Shown piece by piece: positions 1-7,569 of a stretch of DNA of 18,730 bases. The position numbers and the translations under genes were made by a program. Under the pieces are notes generated by a model. It ran no database searches. It saw only the letters and a program-made list of their open reading frames with translations, and had not been told where the DNA came from. This DNA comes from a candidate division WOR-3 bacterium (lineage in GTDB: Bacteria > SDB-A): contig JAFGSQ010000069.1 of the NCBI GenBank assembly GCA_016934535.1, positions 1 through 18,730 on the forward strand. The letters run 5' to 3'. The first letter of the stretch is position 1. Each line of letters opens with the position of its first letter.

Positions 1-95
1 GCTCCCCAGCTCCCGTCTATGCTCTCCTGCCAGCCAAAAACTGCTCCGGCGAAGATGAAGCTAAGACAGAAAAAAACCGAAAAAGCTTTTTTCAT
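1..95 (-). CDS. Secreted protein, N-terminal fragment (runs off left edge)
   Basis: An ATG on the minus strand (complement of 93-95) opens a frame of 31 complete codons to the window edge. It begins MKKAFSVFFCLSFIFAGAVF, followed by GWQESIDGSWG. This is a textbook Sec signal peptide: two Lys, a hydrophobic core of about 16 residues, then small residues near a likely cleavage site around residues 18-21. A strong ribosome-binding site, GAGGAG (complement of 101-106), lies 5 nt before the ATG, and a sigma70-like promoter lies further upstream. The product is exported, to the periplasm, outer membrane or outside. The mature protein is not in the window, so its function cannot be told. Confidence 0.75.
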   Translation of the reverse strand, partial: MKKAFSVFFCLSFIFAGAVFGWQESIDGSWG

Positions 96-155
96 GTTCA
101 CTCCTCTTTTTGTGGTCAACCAAAAAAAAACACTCCTCCGACAAAACTTTCGTTA

Positions 156-184
156 TTTTTATCCTTTTTCCAATAATCTGTCAA
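156..184 (-). promoter_or_regulatory. Sigma70-like promoter for the partial secreted-protein gene
   Basis: On the minus strand a perfect -35 TTGACA (complement of 179-184) is followed after exactly 17 nt by TAAAAA (complement of 156-161), a 4-of-6 match to the -10 consensus. It lies about 60 bp upstream of the ATG at 95 and after the end of glmS, so the secreted gene can be transcribed independently of the glm operon. The leader carries the 8-mer GAGGAGTG twice (complements of 131-138 and 99-106). Only the second copy is spaced as a ribosome-binding site. Confidence 0.55.
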
Positions 185-250
185 CTTTTATAAATATTTT
201 GTTCCCTTGCCCTGAGGAAAATATTCCTTAAATTGAGACTATTTCAACAT

Positions 251-2080
251 TTATTCAACCGTAACGCTTTTAGCGAGGTTTCTAGGCTGGTCAATACTGC
301 ATCCTCTTTCGACTGCTACATAATATGCAAGGATTTGCATGGGTAAAACCGTTAAAAGGGGATAAAGAGAGTCGATTGTTTCTGGAACATATATGACGTG
401 ATCCACTTTTTTCCTTATCTCATCATCTCCCTCTGTCGCAATGGCTATGACTTTGCCCTTCCTTGCCTTGACTTCTTCGATGTTGCCCAAAACTTTTGTG
501 TAAACCGAATCTTTTATGGCTATAACGACAACCGGCATTTCTTTATCTATCAGGGCTATTGGCCCGTGTTTCATCTCAGCGGCCGGATAACCTTCGGCAT
601 GAACGTAGCTTATCTCTTTAAGTTTTAGGGCGCCTTCAAGAGCGACCGGATAGTTGAATCCTCTTCCGAGGTAGAGAAAATTGTTTCTATCGCTGTATGT
701 TTTTGCAATATTTTTTATCAATTCGGCACTATTCAAAACAGCGCTGATTTTATCCGGAATTTCACCTATGCAGTCGACGTACTTTTTTCCGTCGTCATAA
801 GACAGGCTTCTCATTCTTCCTAAAAGAAGGCTTATAAGATTGAGGACCATCACCTGCGCGGAAAAGGCTTTCGTCGATGCGACGCCGATTTCGGGTCCGG
901 CATGTATATACACTCCTCCGTCGCTTTCTCTGGCGATGGTGCTCCCGACAACATTGCATATACCTAGGCAAACAGATCCCTTTCTCGAAGCTTCTCTCAT
1001 GGCCGCGAGTGTGTCCGCTGTTTCACCACTTTGGCTTATTGCGAAAGTCAGGCTGTTTTTTCTGACGACGGGATTCTTATATCTGAATTCGCTCGCGTAT
1101 TCGACGTGAACCTGTATTCCGGCGTTCTTTTCTATGACATATCCTCCTATGAGGCCGGCGTAGTAAGAAGTTCCGCATCCGAGTATTATCAGGCTGTCGG
1201 TCGAGAGCAGCTGTTTTCTGTGTTTGTCGAGTCCGTCGAGCCTCGCCGTTCCGTTCTCTCTGTCGAGTCTTCCCCTGATCGAATCCTTTATAATTTGTGA
1301 TTGCTCGTTTATTTCTTTAAGCATGAAATGGGCGTAACCGCTTTTTTCAATTTTTCTTATGTCCGTTTCTATGGTTTGCAGTTTCGGCGTCACCTTGACT
1401 TTATCGATTGTCTCTATAAGGTATTCGTCTTTTCTGACTTCGGCAATTTCGTTGTCTTCGAGATAGACAACCTTGTTTGTGTGGTCAATTATAGCCGCCG
1501 TGTCGGACGCGACAAGCATTCCTCCTTCCGAATGTCCTATCGCGAGCGGACTTCCCAGTCTAGCTATTACAATCTTGTCGGGTTCTAGAGAGGATATTAC
1601 TGCAATGCCGTATGTTCCCTCGGCTTCCTGAAGCGACTGCCTGACGGCTTCAAACAAATTCCCTTCGTAAAATTCTTCGATCAGATGTACGAGGACTTCC
1701 GTGTCAGTCTCGGTTTTGAAAGAATGTCCCCGGTCTAAAAGTATCTTTTTCAGAGCGCTGTAATTTTCTATGATCCCGTTGTGCACAATTGCAATATTGT
1801 TTTTACAGTCTGTGTGAGGGTGAGCGTTTATTTCGTTGGGTTCTCCGTGCGTCGCCCATCTCGTATGAGCTATCCCGATTGTTGTCGTCGGTTTCCACTC
1901 TCTTATCTCGGCTTCCAGCTCCTTTACTTTACCGGCTCTTTTTTCTATTGAAATGAGATTGTTTTTATCAATAACCGCTATTCCGGCAGAGTCGTAGCCT
2001 CTGTATTCAAGCCTTTTCAATCCTTTAAGCAGAATTGCGACTGTGTTTTCCTTGCCAATAGAACCTACTATACCGCACAT
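251..2080 (-). CDS. glmS: Glutamine--fructose-6-phosphate aminotransferase (isomerizing)
   Basis: GlmS makes glucosamine-6-phosphate from fructose-6-phosphate and glutamine in the cytoplasm, the first committed step towards UDP-GlcNAc for peptidoglycan and LPS. The 609-residue length is normal for the family. The protein starts MCGIVGS, giving the catalytic Cys once Met is removed. The N-terminal class II glutaminase domain (about 1-220) shows RGYDSAGIA, RWATHGEPNEINAHPH, HNGIIENY and TDTEVL. Two SIS isomerase domains follow, with LGCGTSYYAG, ISQSGETADTL, STKAFSAQ and AEMKHGP. The C-terminus is the usual NLAKSVTVE. The start overlaps the end of glmM by 13 bp, so the two are probably translationally coupled. 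No space is left for a glmS ribozyme leader. Confidence 0.98.
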   Translation of the reverse strand: MCGIVGSIGKENTVAILLKGLKRLEYRGYDSAGIAVIDKNNLISIEKRAGKVKELEAEIREWKPTTTIGIAHTRWATHGEPNEINAHPHTDCKNNIAIVHNGIIENYSALKKILLDRGHSFKTETDTEVLVHLIEEFYEGNLFEAVRQSLQEAEGTYGIAVISSLEPDKIVIARLGSPLAIGHSEGGMLVASDTAAIIDHTNKVVYLEDNEIAEVRKDEYLIETIDKVKVTPKLQTIETDIRKIEKSGYAHFMLKEINEQSQIIKDSIRGRLDRENGTARLDGLDKHRKQLLSTDSLIILGCGTSYYAGLIGGYVIEKNAGIQVHVEYASEFRYKNPVVRKNSLTFAISQSGETADTLAAMREASRKGSVCLGICNVVGSTIARESDGGVYIHAGPEIGVASTKAFSAQVMVLNLISLLLGRMRSLSYDDGKKYVDCIGEIPDKISAVLNSAELIKNIAKTYSDRNNFLYLGRGFNYPVALEGALKLKEISYVHAEGYPAAEMKHGPIALIDKEMPVVVIAIKDSVYTKVLGNIEEVKARKGKVIAIATEGDDEIRKKVDHVIYVPETIDSLYPLLTVLPMQILAYYVAVERGCSIDQPRNLAKSVTVE

Positions 2081-3408
2081 TTTCTAAGCCTTTCCGTCAG
2101 TTTAAAAAGTATTTTTTCAGATTCATTTTTTTCCTGTGTTTCGACGATTAGTCTGATAGCTTTTTCGGTCCCCGACTTTCTCACATGAAACCATGCTGTG
2201 TCATTTTGCCATCTGATGCCGTCTATACCGACAAATTCGGCATTTTTAATAACACCCTCGAAAAGAGAAGGTTGGATGTCTCCTTCGAAATCGTCGATTT
2301 TGTTTTTTATCATGTGAGTCGAAGGCAGTTTTTTGACGGCTTCTTTCAGAGTCATGCCGTGTTTTTTCAGATAGCCGAGGATTAGAAGAACTGCCGTCTG
2401 AGCGTCACGAGCGGGGTGAACAGACGGAAAGATCACGCCTCCGTTTCCTTCTCCCCCTATGACGGCTTTTTTTTCGAACATAGTATCGACTACTTTTCCT
2501 TCGCCAACGGGAGACATAAAAAAAGCGCAACCCTCTTTTTCAGCTATTATTTTTACGGCCGATGATGTAGACACGTTCGTGACAACCGGTCCTTTTTCTT
2601 TTTCGAGAACCGCAAGAACTGCCAGCTGAAGAGTCCTTTCTTCTCCGACCGGTATCCCGTCTTCGTCGACAAGAGCGAGCCTGTCTCCGTCTGTGTCAGT
2701 TGCCAAGCCAACAGTATTGCCGTGTTTTGCTACGGTTTTCGACAATTCTTTTAGATTTTCAGGCACCGGTTCGAGTTCTCTTGTGAAATTTCCATCTTTT
2801 CCGCCTCCGAGGGTTTCCAGTATATCGCAGTCCATTTTCGCGCAAAGTTCCGGCAAAATTGTGGATGATGCGCCGCCCGCAGTGTCTATAACCACGCGGA
2901 TACCTGAACATTTGACAAACCATTCCGAATTTATCAAAGCGTCGAGATGTGTTTTTTCAGCCCTGTCGAATTCTTGATATGCTCCCCGGTCATTATGATT
3001 TGACCAGACAGGGCTTTTTGAATCGACAATATCAAAAAGGACTTTTATGTCGTCTGAATTTAAAAAAACACCACCTTTTTTTACGAACTTCAAAGCGTTC
3101 CATTTTTCGGGGTTGTGTGAAGCCGTGACTATTACGGCGCCTGCGTAACCGCCTTTTTTGACATTTATCAAAACTGTCGGAGTGGTAACAATTCCGAAAT
3201 CGGTCACGTCTCTTCCGGAGGACATAAGTGAACCTGCGGCTATCATGGCAAATTGACCGCCTGATTTTCTGGGATCCCTGCCTATACAAACAGCTCCGTC
3301 TCCGAGAAACCGTGCAAAAGCATTCGTGTAGCGGACAACGACGTCTGGGTCAAACCCGTCGCCGACTATGCCTCTGTAGCCCGATACACTGCGAACAAAA
3401 TTCATCAA
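2068..3408 (-). CDS. glmM: Phosphoglucosamine mutase, archaeal-type alpha-D-phosphohexomutase
   Basis: Converts glucosamine-6-phosphate to glucosamine-1-phosphate, the step after GlmS. The 446-residue protein has all four phosphohexomutase loops: phosphoserine loop TASHNP with Ser97, Mg-binding DTDGDR (Asp238, Asp240, Asp242), sugar-binding GEGNGG (319-324), and phosphate-binding RKSGTE (410-415). The N-terminal SVSGYRGIVG and the WNALKF after the phosphoserine loop resemble archaeal GlmM and related phosphomannomutases more than E. coli GlmM, which has a GTDGIRG start. Strict substrate choice (glucosamine-P or hexose-P) cannot be proven from sequence, but direct coupling to glmS (13-bp overlap) favours GlmM. 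It overlaps the upstream membrane-protein gene by an ATGA junction. Confidence 0.92.
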   Translation of the reverse strand: MMNFVRSVSGYRGIVGDGFDPDVVVRYTNAFARFLGDGAVCIGRDPRKSGGQFAMIAAGSLMSSGRDVTDFGIVTTPTVLINVKKGGYAGAVIVTASHNPEKWNALKFVKKGGVFLNSDDIKVLFDIVDSKSPVWSNHNDRGAYQEFDRAEKTHLDALINSEWFVKCSGIRVVIDTAGGASSTILPELCAKMDCDILETLGGGKDGNFTRELEPVPENLKELSKTVAKHGNTVGLATDTDGDRLALVDEDGIPVGEERTLQLAVLAVLEKEKGPVVTNVSTSSAVKIIAEKEGCAFFMSPVGEGKVVDTMFEKKAVIGGEGNGGVIFPSVHPARDAQTAVLLILGYLKKHGMTLKEAVKKLPSTHMIKNKIDDFEGDIQPSLFEGVIKNAEFVGIDGIRWQNDTAWFHVRKSGTEKAIRLIVETQEKNESEKILFKLTERLRKCAV

Positions 3409-4085
3409 TAAAGTCCGCTAATGCTTATGCCTATGCTGTATGATTCTTCTTTAATGTCAATTTCGGGAAGAATGACTCTGTCGTTGGACAATCTTCTCAG
3501 ACTGTTTATTGTCCATGCGAAAGAAACCACTCTCGTCAGAATGGCTCCGGAAATGATGTAAGAAGCGTTCTGAAGAGCCTCTCTTGAATTTCTTCTCATT
3601 CCCCTGTAAAAATCGTATTGTGCCTGTCTTCCGCTCCAGTCCCATGCGTAAGAACCGGAAAAACCGTTTTCCTGAATATATCTGAGTTGGGCGTCATAAT
3701 CATCCGGATAAAGCTTTCTGGCATCTTCCCTTATTTTCAAATTGTAGCTCTCCGAATTTTCATACCATTCGACGGCGTCCCAATATGTTTCGCTTCTCTC
3801 GCCTGAATAAGCGCCTGAGTTATCACCCGCGTACATACGGTAGTTGTTAATTATTGAGTTCCCTTTCCATCTCATCGAAAGGTAGCCGGTCCAAACCAAA
3901 CCTTCGGCGATGAACAGACCTAACGCGGCTTTTTTGTTGCCGAGCAGAAACTCTCCTGCTCCGGGAACGAGTATAGAGGCAAACAATACCTTCGATCTGG
4001 ACGGTGCGGAAAAAATTTCCGATTTGAACGCTATTCCGTTCAGCAAAATATTGAAGGAAATAAAAGCGATTAATATTTTTTTCAT
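3405..4085 (-). CDS. DUF5683-like membrane/secreted protein
   Basis: A 226-residue protein of unknown function. A signal-like hydrophobic N-terminus (residues 3-20) is followed by a hydrophobic, Gly-rich segment, ASILVPGAGEFLLGNKKAA (36-54), continuing into GLFIAEGLVWTGYLSMR. This is the SxLxPGxGxxxxG signature I associate with DUF5683 proteins. A polar middle rich in Tyr, Glu and Asp follows, then another hydrophobic stretch around 175-195. The C-terminus YSIGISISGLY ends in a beta-strand-like run with a terminal aromatic, as in outer-membrane barrels. It overlaps both neighbours by ATGA. The protein encoded at 14016-14429 shares the same signature and a similar tail. A role in the envelope is inference only. 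Confidence 0.72.
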   Translation of the reverse strand: MKKILIAFISFNILLNGIAFKSEIFSAPSRSKVLFASILVPGAGEFLLGNKKAALGLFIAEGLVWTGYLSMRWKGNSIINNYRMYAGDNSGAYSGERSETYWDAVEWYENSESYNLKIREDARKLYPDDYDAQLRYIQENGFSGSYAWDWSGRQAQYDFYRGMRRNSREALQNASYIISGAILTRVVSFAWTINSLRRLSNDRVILPEIDIKEESYSIGISISGLY

Positions 4086-7000
4086 TTGATCACCGCCATT
4101 TTGACAAATTTTACTGTTGTGTTTCCTGAATCCCTGGCTTCAATTCTGAGCAAATATACACCCGCGGCGAGAAAACCTACATCAAAGCTTTTTTCGTTTA
4201 TACCTGTAAAAGTGTCTCCGTTAAAAGTATCTTTTTTGTCTCCGGCTATATCGAAAATTGCAATCTCTATTTCGTCGACTTCCTCCGACAAAGTATACCT
4301 CAGATAGGCAGTGGTTCCTTCAACAGGATTCGGCCAAACGTAAAGATCTGAAAAGTCGGCGAACAAAACGGGATTTTGCCCGGGTTGATTTTGTTTCAAG
4401 TCGTGAGCCGGGTCTCTGCGGAACATAGGCCAAGGCGATTTTCCCGTGTCTCTTCCGAGACTCCATCCGCGGATCTTACCGTCATCGACATTGGCTATCA
4501 AATCAATAAAACCGTCTCCGTCAAAATCAATAACCGTTGGAGTGCTGTATACTGAATCGCCGCAGCTCAAAGGAAAACCTCCGATAACTTTTCCTTTACA
4601 GTCAAATCCGCATATCCAGCCGCTTATTGTTCCGATTATTATGTCTGTCTTGTCGTCCCCGTTTACGTCGGCGAGGACAGGCGAAGACTGAACATTGAAT
4701 GTGTCGCCGAGACTGACGGGAAAACCTTCTAAAACTGCACCGTTCGCATTATACGCGTAAATTTTACTTCCGAAAGCGGCAACTATATCCAGATAACCGT
4801 CATCGTCTATGTCTCCCAACGAAGGAGAAGTGACGTACGATTTTCCTTCGAGTTTTCTGTTCCATATATTTTTTCCGTCATAAGTGAGAAGATGAAGACC
4901 TCCGTCTCCGCGAAGAACTACAATTTCATCAAATCCGTTGCGATCAATGTCAGCCAGACAAAGAGAAGAAGTCGTCAAAATCAGAGAGGGTTCGAAAACT
5001 CTCCATTTTTCCATCCAAGTTCCGTAAGAGTTCTCGGAATAAGCGTGAAGAACACCGTCTCCGCCCAAAGCATAAAGAAAACTGTCTCCTAAAACCGGCG
5101 TTGACCAGACCCAGTTACCCATTTCCATTGGAAAACCGGGAACTAAGTCTGCTTTACCGTCTTTGTCGGCATCTTCCATTTTGAAACAGTAAAATTTGTT
5201 GTCGTTTGCGCCGACCAATAGTTCTTTCATGCCGTCCCCGTCAATATCAAGAAGTGCTGGACTGCAAGCCACTCTTGCGTTGACCCTGACGGGAAAACCG
5301 TCAACGGCCTGAGGGGGTATCATGTTGGGCAGAGAATGCCAAGCGTATATGTATCCGTTTTCGTTGCCGCAGACTATTTCTTTCCCGTTCAAAGTGTCAC
5401 CGTCTGCTTCAGCTATAACAACTGATGTAAACGATTCGGCGTATGTCCTGAAAAAAATTGTTGTGGTTGATGTGTTTGTTCTCATATACCCGCTTCCGTC
5501 TCTTTCAAAAGCATAGACGGTTCCGTCTTCAGTTATTGTCACAAGTTCCAGCTCTTCATCGTAATCAATATCGCATATTACGGGAGAGTTGACGTCGAAA
5601 GTGCCGATAACGAAAAAAGGAAAGTTGTCGAGAAGCCAGTCGAAACTCACGTTGAACCTTGCGATCGTGTCGTTTATTATTCTCAGGCTGTCTATTCTCA
5701 AATGTGTGACGGATCCGAAATTGTCGTTTGTGTTAGGATTTGTATAAGCATCAAATCTGGTCAAACCGCCCGGTTTGAACAAGTCGTATTCATTGCCGTA
5801 AAAAGTTGAATTCCAGTTGGTCACTTCGTAATAACCAAGTTCACAGTCCTGTATTCCGTCCGCTTCCTCAAGGTCTACTCCATGAGGAAATCCGGCATTT
5901 ACTCTGTTGTCTTCAACTGTCGTGTCAACTTTTACTCTGTCTATATGCCATATTGCAAGGCCACCACTGCTGTCGCTTTGCGGAAGGCTGTAGTCGTAGT
6001 CGAAAAATTTCACCATTACGCCGCCTCTCCAAACCCTAGTCGCGTTAGAGTCCGGATTGACGTGTGACGTGTCTCCCGGAGTAGCGGAATATCTGTATGA
6101 AATAAGAAAGTGCTCTCTGTTGTTAATTGGGATTTTCACGTAATAAACGGCTGTTGTGTCCAAGGAACCTCGCCACCTGAGTTCCACGGTTGTGTCTCTG
6201 ACAATCTCAGAAGGACGGGACCAACGCGGATAACTCATGTACGAAGTATTCCACACATCGTGATGAGGAGGGACAAGGCCGTCGAGGTTCCAGTTTCCAG
6301 TCCCCATCAGTGACCACCCGTTGCATCCCATAGTCTGACCGGAAACATCGTAAAGATCATACGCGCCAAGCTGATGAGCAAACTCGTGCGTCAGTCCACC
6401 CTGAAGATATGCGACGCCTCCGTCCTGGAAACCGGTCTCACAATACATCACGGCTTCAAAAATGGAATCAGTTCTGTTGTTTGCATATATAGGTTCCCCG
6501 AAAAGGGCGTCTGCACCTCCGATCCAAACTGCCGGAAGATCGTAGGGACTGTCGCCGTAATCAGTCTGCCACATAGATCCCGCGTGAAAAAGGACGATTG
6601 CATCGTATTCAGAAAATATTATATTTGCCGCTGTGTCTTTGTCGGCTTCATAAACTGCATCACGCAACAGATAAAAAAGTCCGTAGACAATGTTCTGCGG
6701 TTCTCCATAATAAAGCATCTGGTGCGGAACGGTGTAAGAAGCTGATTCTCCGGCCGGAAATATGTCGTAATCAACGTAAAGGAAGTTTTTTGTGTCGCTC
6801 AAATAATAATTTTGGAGAGCTTCCATCTGATGACCGAAATATGACAAATTATGCGGTGGATCATATCTGAGGTTGTGAGATCCGTCCGAATTATATTCAG
6901 GCTCGCCGTTTCCTGTATAATTGAATTTACCGTTGCCGGTTGTCAAGGACGAGTTGTCCTCCTGGAATTCAACTCTGAGAACCAAAACCTTCATTGTGTC

Positions 7001-7213
7001 CGTATCCCTGGGACCGTCACCGAATTTATATACCTTTCTCGCCGGAGCATTAAAATGATATCCTGCGAGCGGATTGTTTCTGTATAATTCCAGCTCTTTT
7101 TCTATAAATCTGCCTGCGTTCCCGCAAAATAAATCTTGCATCTGGCCAAATTCGATGTTAGCATTCATGGCCGTTGCAAGCAGGAAGCAGGTTGAAAAGA
7201 GAGTCAATTTCAT
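4082..7213 (-). CDS. Secreted M6-family metalloprotease with FG-GAP/VCBS propeller and T9SS-like C-terminal domain
   Basis: A 1043-residue exported zinc protease. A signal peptide (about 1-18) is followed by an M6 (immune inhibitor A-like) catalytic domain at about 70-460. That domain shows zinc motif HEFAHQLG (His276, Glu277, His280), a downstream WSLMGTG turn with Met303, and the M6-type IWHIDR near 421-426. Residues about 540-920 hold about eight VCBS/FG-GAP repeats with Asp-rich loops such as DIDGDG, DIDDDG and DVNGDD, likely a calcium-binding beta-propeller. SPWPMFRRDPAH (927-938) closes this region. The last 85 residues, from LYVWPNP with FDIAG and AAGVYLLRI, resemble a type IX secretion (Por) sorting domain. 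AAAGGAG lies 5 nt before the ATG. First gene of the glm operon. Substrate unknown. Confidence 0.93.
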   Translation of the reverse strand: MKLTLFSTCFLLATAMNANIEFGQMQDLFCGNAGRFIEKELELYRNNPLAGYHFNAPARKVYKFGDGPRDTDTMKVLVLRVEFQEDNSSLTTGNGKFNYTGNGEPEYNSDGSHNLRYDPPHNLSYFGHQMEALQNYYLSDTKNFLYVDYDIFPAGESASYTVPHQMLYYGEPQNIVYGLFYLLRDAVYEADKDTAANIIFSEYDAIVLFHAGSMWQTDYGDSPYDLPAVWIGGADALFGEPIYANNRTDSIFEAVMYCETGFQDGGVAYLQGGLTHEFAHQLGAYDLYDVSGQTMGCNGWSLMGTGNWNLDGLVPPHHDVWNTSYMSYPRWSRPSEIVRDTTVELRWRGSLDTTAVYYVKIPINNREHFLISYRYSATPGDTSHVNPDSNATRVWRGGVMVKFFDYDYSLPQSDSSGGLAIWHIDRVKVDTTVEDNRVNAGFPHGVDLEEADGIQDCELGYYEVTNWNSTFYGNEYDLFKPGGLTRFDAYTNPNTNDNFGSVTHLRIDSLRIINDTIARFNVSFDWLLDNFPFFVIGTFDVNSPVICDIDYDEELELVTITEDGTVYAFERDGSGYMRTNTSTTTIFFRTYAESFTSVVIAEADGDTLNGKEIVCGNENGYIYAWHSLPNMIPPQAVDGFPVRVNARVACSPALLDIDGDGMKELLVGANDNKFYCFKMEDADKDGKADLVPGFPMEMGNWVWSTPVLGDSFLYALGGDGVLHAYSENSYGTWMEKWRVFEPSLILTTSSLCLADIDRNGFDEIVVLRGDGGLHLLTYDGKNIWNRKLEGKSYVTSPSLGDIDDDGYLDIVAAFGSKIYAYNANGAVLEGFPVSLGDTFNVQSSPVLADVNGDDKTDIIIGTISGWICGFDCKGKVIGGFPLSCGDSVYSTPTVIDFDGDGFIDLIANVDDGKIRGWSLGRDTGKSPWPMFRRDPAHDLKQNQPGQNPVLFADFSDLYVWPNPVEGTTAYLRYTLSEEVDEIEIAIFDIAGDKKDTFNGDTFTGINEKSFDVGFLAAGVYLLRIEARDSGNTTVKFVKMAVIK

Positions 7214-7218
7214 CCAAT

Positions 7219-7225
7219 CTCCTTT
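7219..7225 (-). promoter_or_regulatory. Strong Shine-Dalgarno for the M6 metalloprotease
   Basis: AAAGGAG on the minus strand (complement of 7219-7225) sits 5 nt before the ATG at 7213 and fixes the start. With AAAGGAG before dnaN and AAGGAGG before the OmpA-like gene, it shows this genome uses classical ribosome-binding sites at some genes. Confidence 0.7.
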
Positions 7226-7293
7226 AGCTTGATTGCAGTTTTAACTGAAAATTTGAGATGACAGAAAATATAATTCATAAGTTGAGAGTAGAA

Positions 7294-7322
7294 AATTTAA
7301 CAGAAAATAACCGTTCAGTCAA
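7294..7322 (-). promoter_or_regulatory. Sigma70-like promoter of the M6 protease-glmM-glmS operon
   Basis: On the minus strand, -35 TTGACT (complement of 7317-7322), exactly 17 nt, then -10 TAAATT (complement of 7294-7299). It matches the promoter before the secreted gene at the left edge in -35 type, spacing and a TAAA-type -10. The predicted transcript would start about 75 nt before the ATG at 7213 and run leftwards through four overlapping genes. Confidence 0.55.
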
Positions 7323-7383
7323 CCTCTACATTTTTGGCATGTTTGAAGACATATTCTTATTTATATGAGCAATTTTACTTTTA

Positions 7384-7403
7384 TGTTGAAAAAAAATTCA
7401 ACA
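7384..7403. repeat. Perfect 7-bp inverted repeat with A6 loop
   Basis: TGTTGAA (7384-7390), AAAAAA, then TTCAACA (7397-7403) form a hairpin-capable palindrome in the dnaA upstream gap, about 170 bp before dnaA. It could be a structural element of the origin or leader, or a repressor site. No U-tract follows on either strand that would make it a clear terminator. Confidence 0.35.
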
Positions 7404-7461
7404 ACAATAAGAGGAACTATGATAAGCAGCAATATAGAGCAGGTTATAAATTTTACATTTT

Positions 7462-7482
7462 TGTGGAAAACAATGTGAATAA
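7462..7482 (-). promoter_or_regulatory. Pair of DnaA boxes upstream of dnaA
   Basis: Two 9-mers in the same orientation, 3 bp apart: TGTGGAAAA (7462-7470; complement TTTTCCACA, 8 of 9 to TTATNCACA) and TGTGAATAA (7474-7482; complement TTATTCACA, a full match). They lie about 90 bp before the dnaA start. They are plausible for origin binding and/or for dnaA autoregulation. The reading rests on sequence match only. Confidence 0.6.
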
Positions 7483-7569
7483 ACCTTGTTTTATTAACAT
7501 TTACTTTTTATTGAATGATATTTCACAATTTCCAACAGTTGATAAATGAAAAATTTAAGCAAATAAATT

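Larger units (their letters stand above)
7214..7569. other. Divergent AT-rich intergenic region, candidate oriC upstream of dnaA
   Basis: This 356-bp gap separates the leftward M6/glm operon from rightward dnaA. All gene directions in the window diverge from it, as expected if replication starts here and genes follow the leading strands. It is AT-rich and holds two close DnaA-box-like 9-mers (7462-7470 and 7474-7482) plus a weaker one (TATTTCACA, 7518-7526). It also holds the leftward promoter (7294-7322) and a hairpin (7384-7403). No convincing dnaA promoter or ribosome-binding site is visible. Origin function is inferred from position and boxes. Confidence 0.5.

Noticed and set aside
214-229. 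AGGAA...TTCCT inverted repeat downstream of glmS as a terminator
   Set aside because: The stem is only about 5 bp, AT-rich, and no T-run follows on the minus strand.
19-231. Plus-strand open frame of 70 codons at the left edge
   Set aside because: No ribosome-binding site, low-complexity Lys/Phe-rich product, and it lies antisense over a convincing promoter, ribosome-binding site and signal-peptide start on the minus strand.
1031-1588. Plus-strand frames of 89-95 codons inside glmS
   Set aside because: They are antisense to a fully convincing glmS with all family motifs, and have no ribosome-binding sites or recognisable domains.
2068-2100. glmS ribozyme or riboswitch leader
   Set aside because: The glmS start overlaps the glmM coding end by 13 bp, so there is no untranslated leader to hold one.
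7334-7549. Plus-strand open frame of 71 codons before dnaA
   Set aside because: AT-rich translation full of Tyr, Asn, Phe and Lys, with no ribosome-binding site, and it spans the DnaA boxes. It looks like chance in origin DNA.
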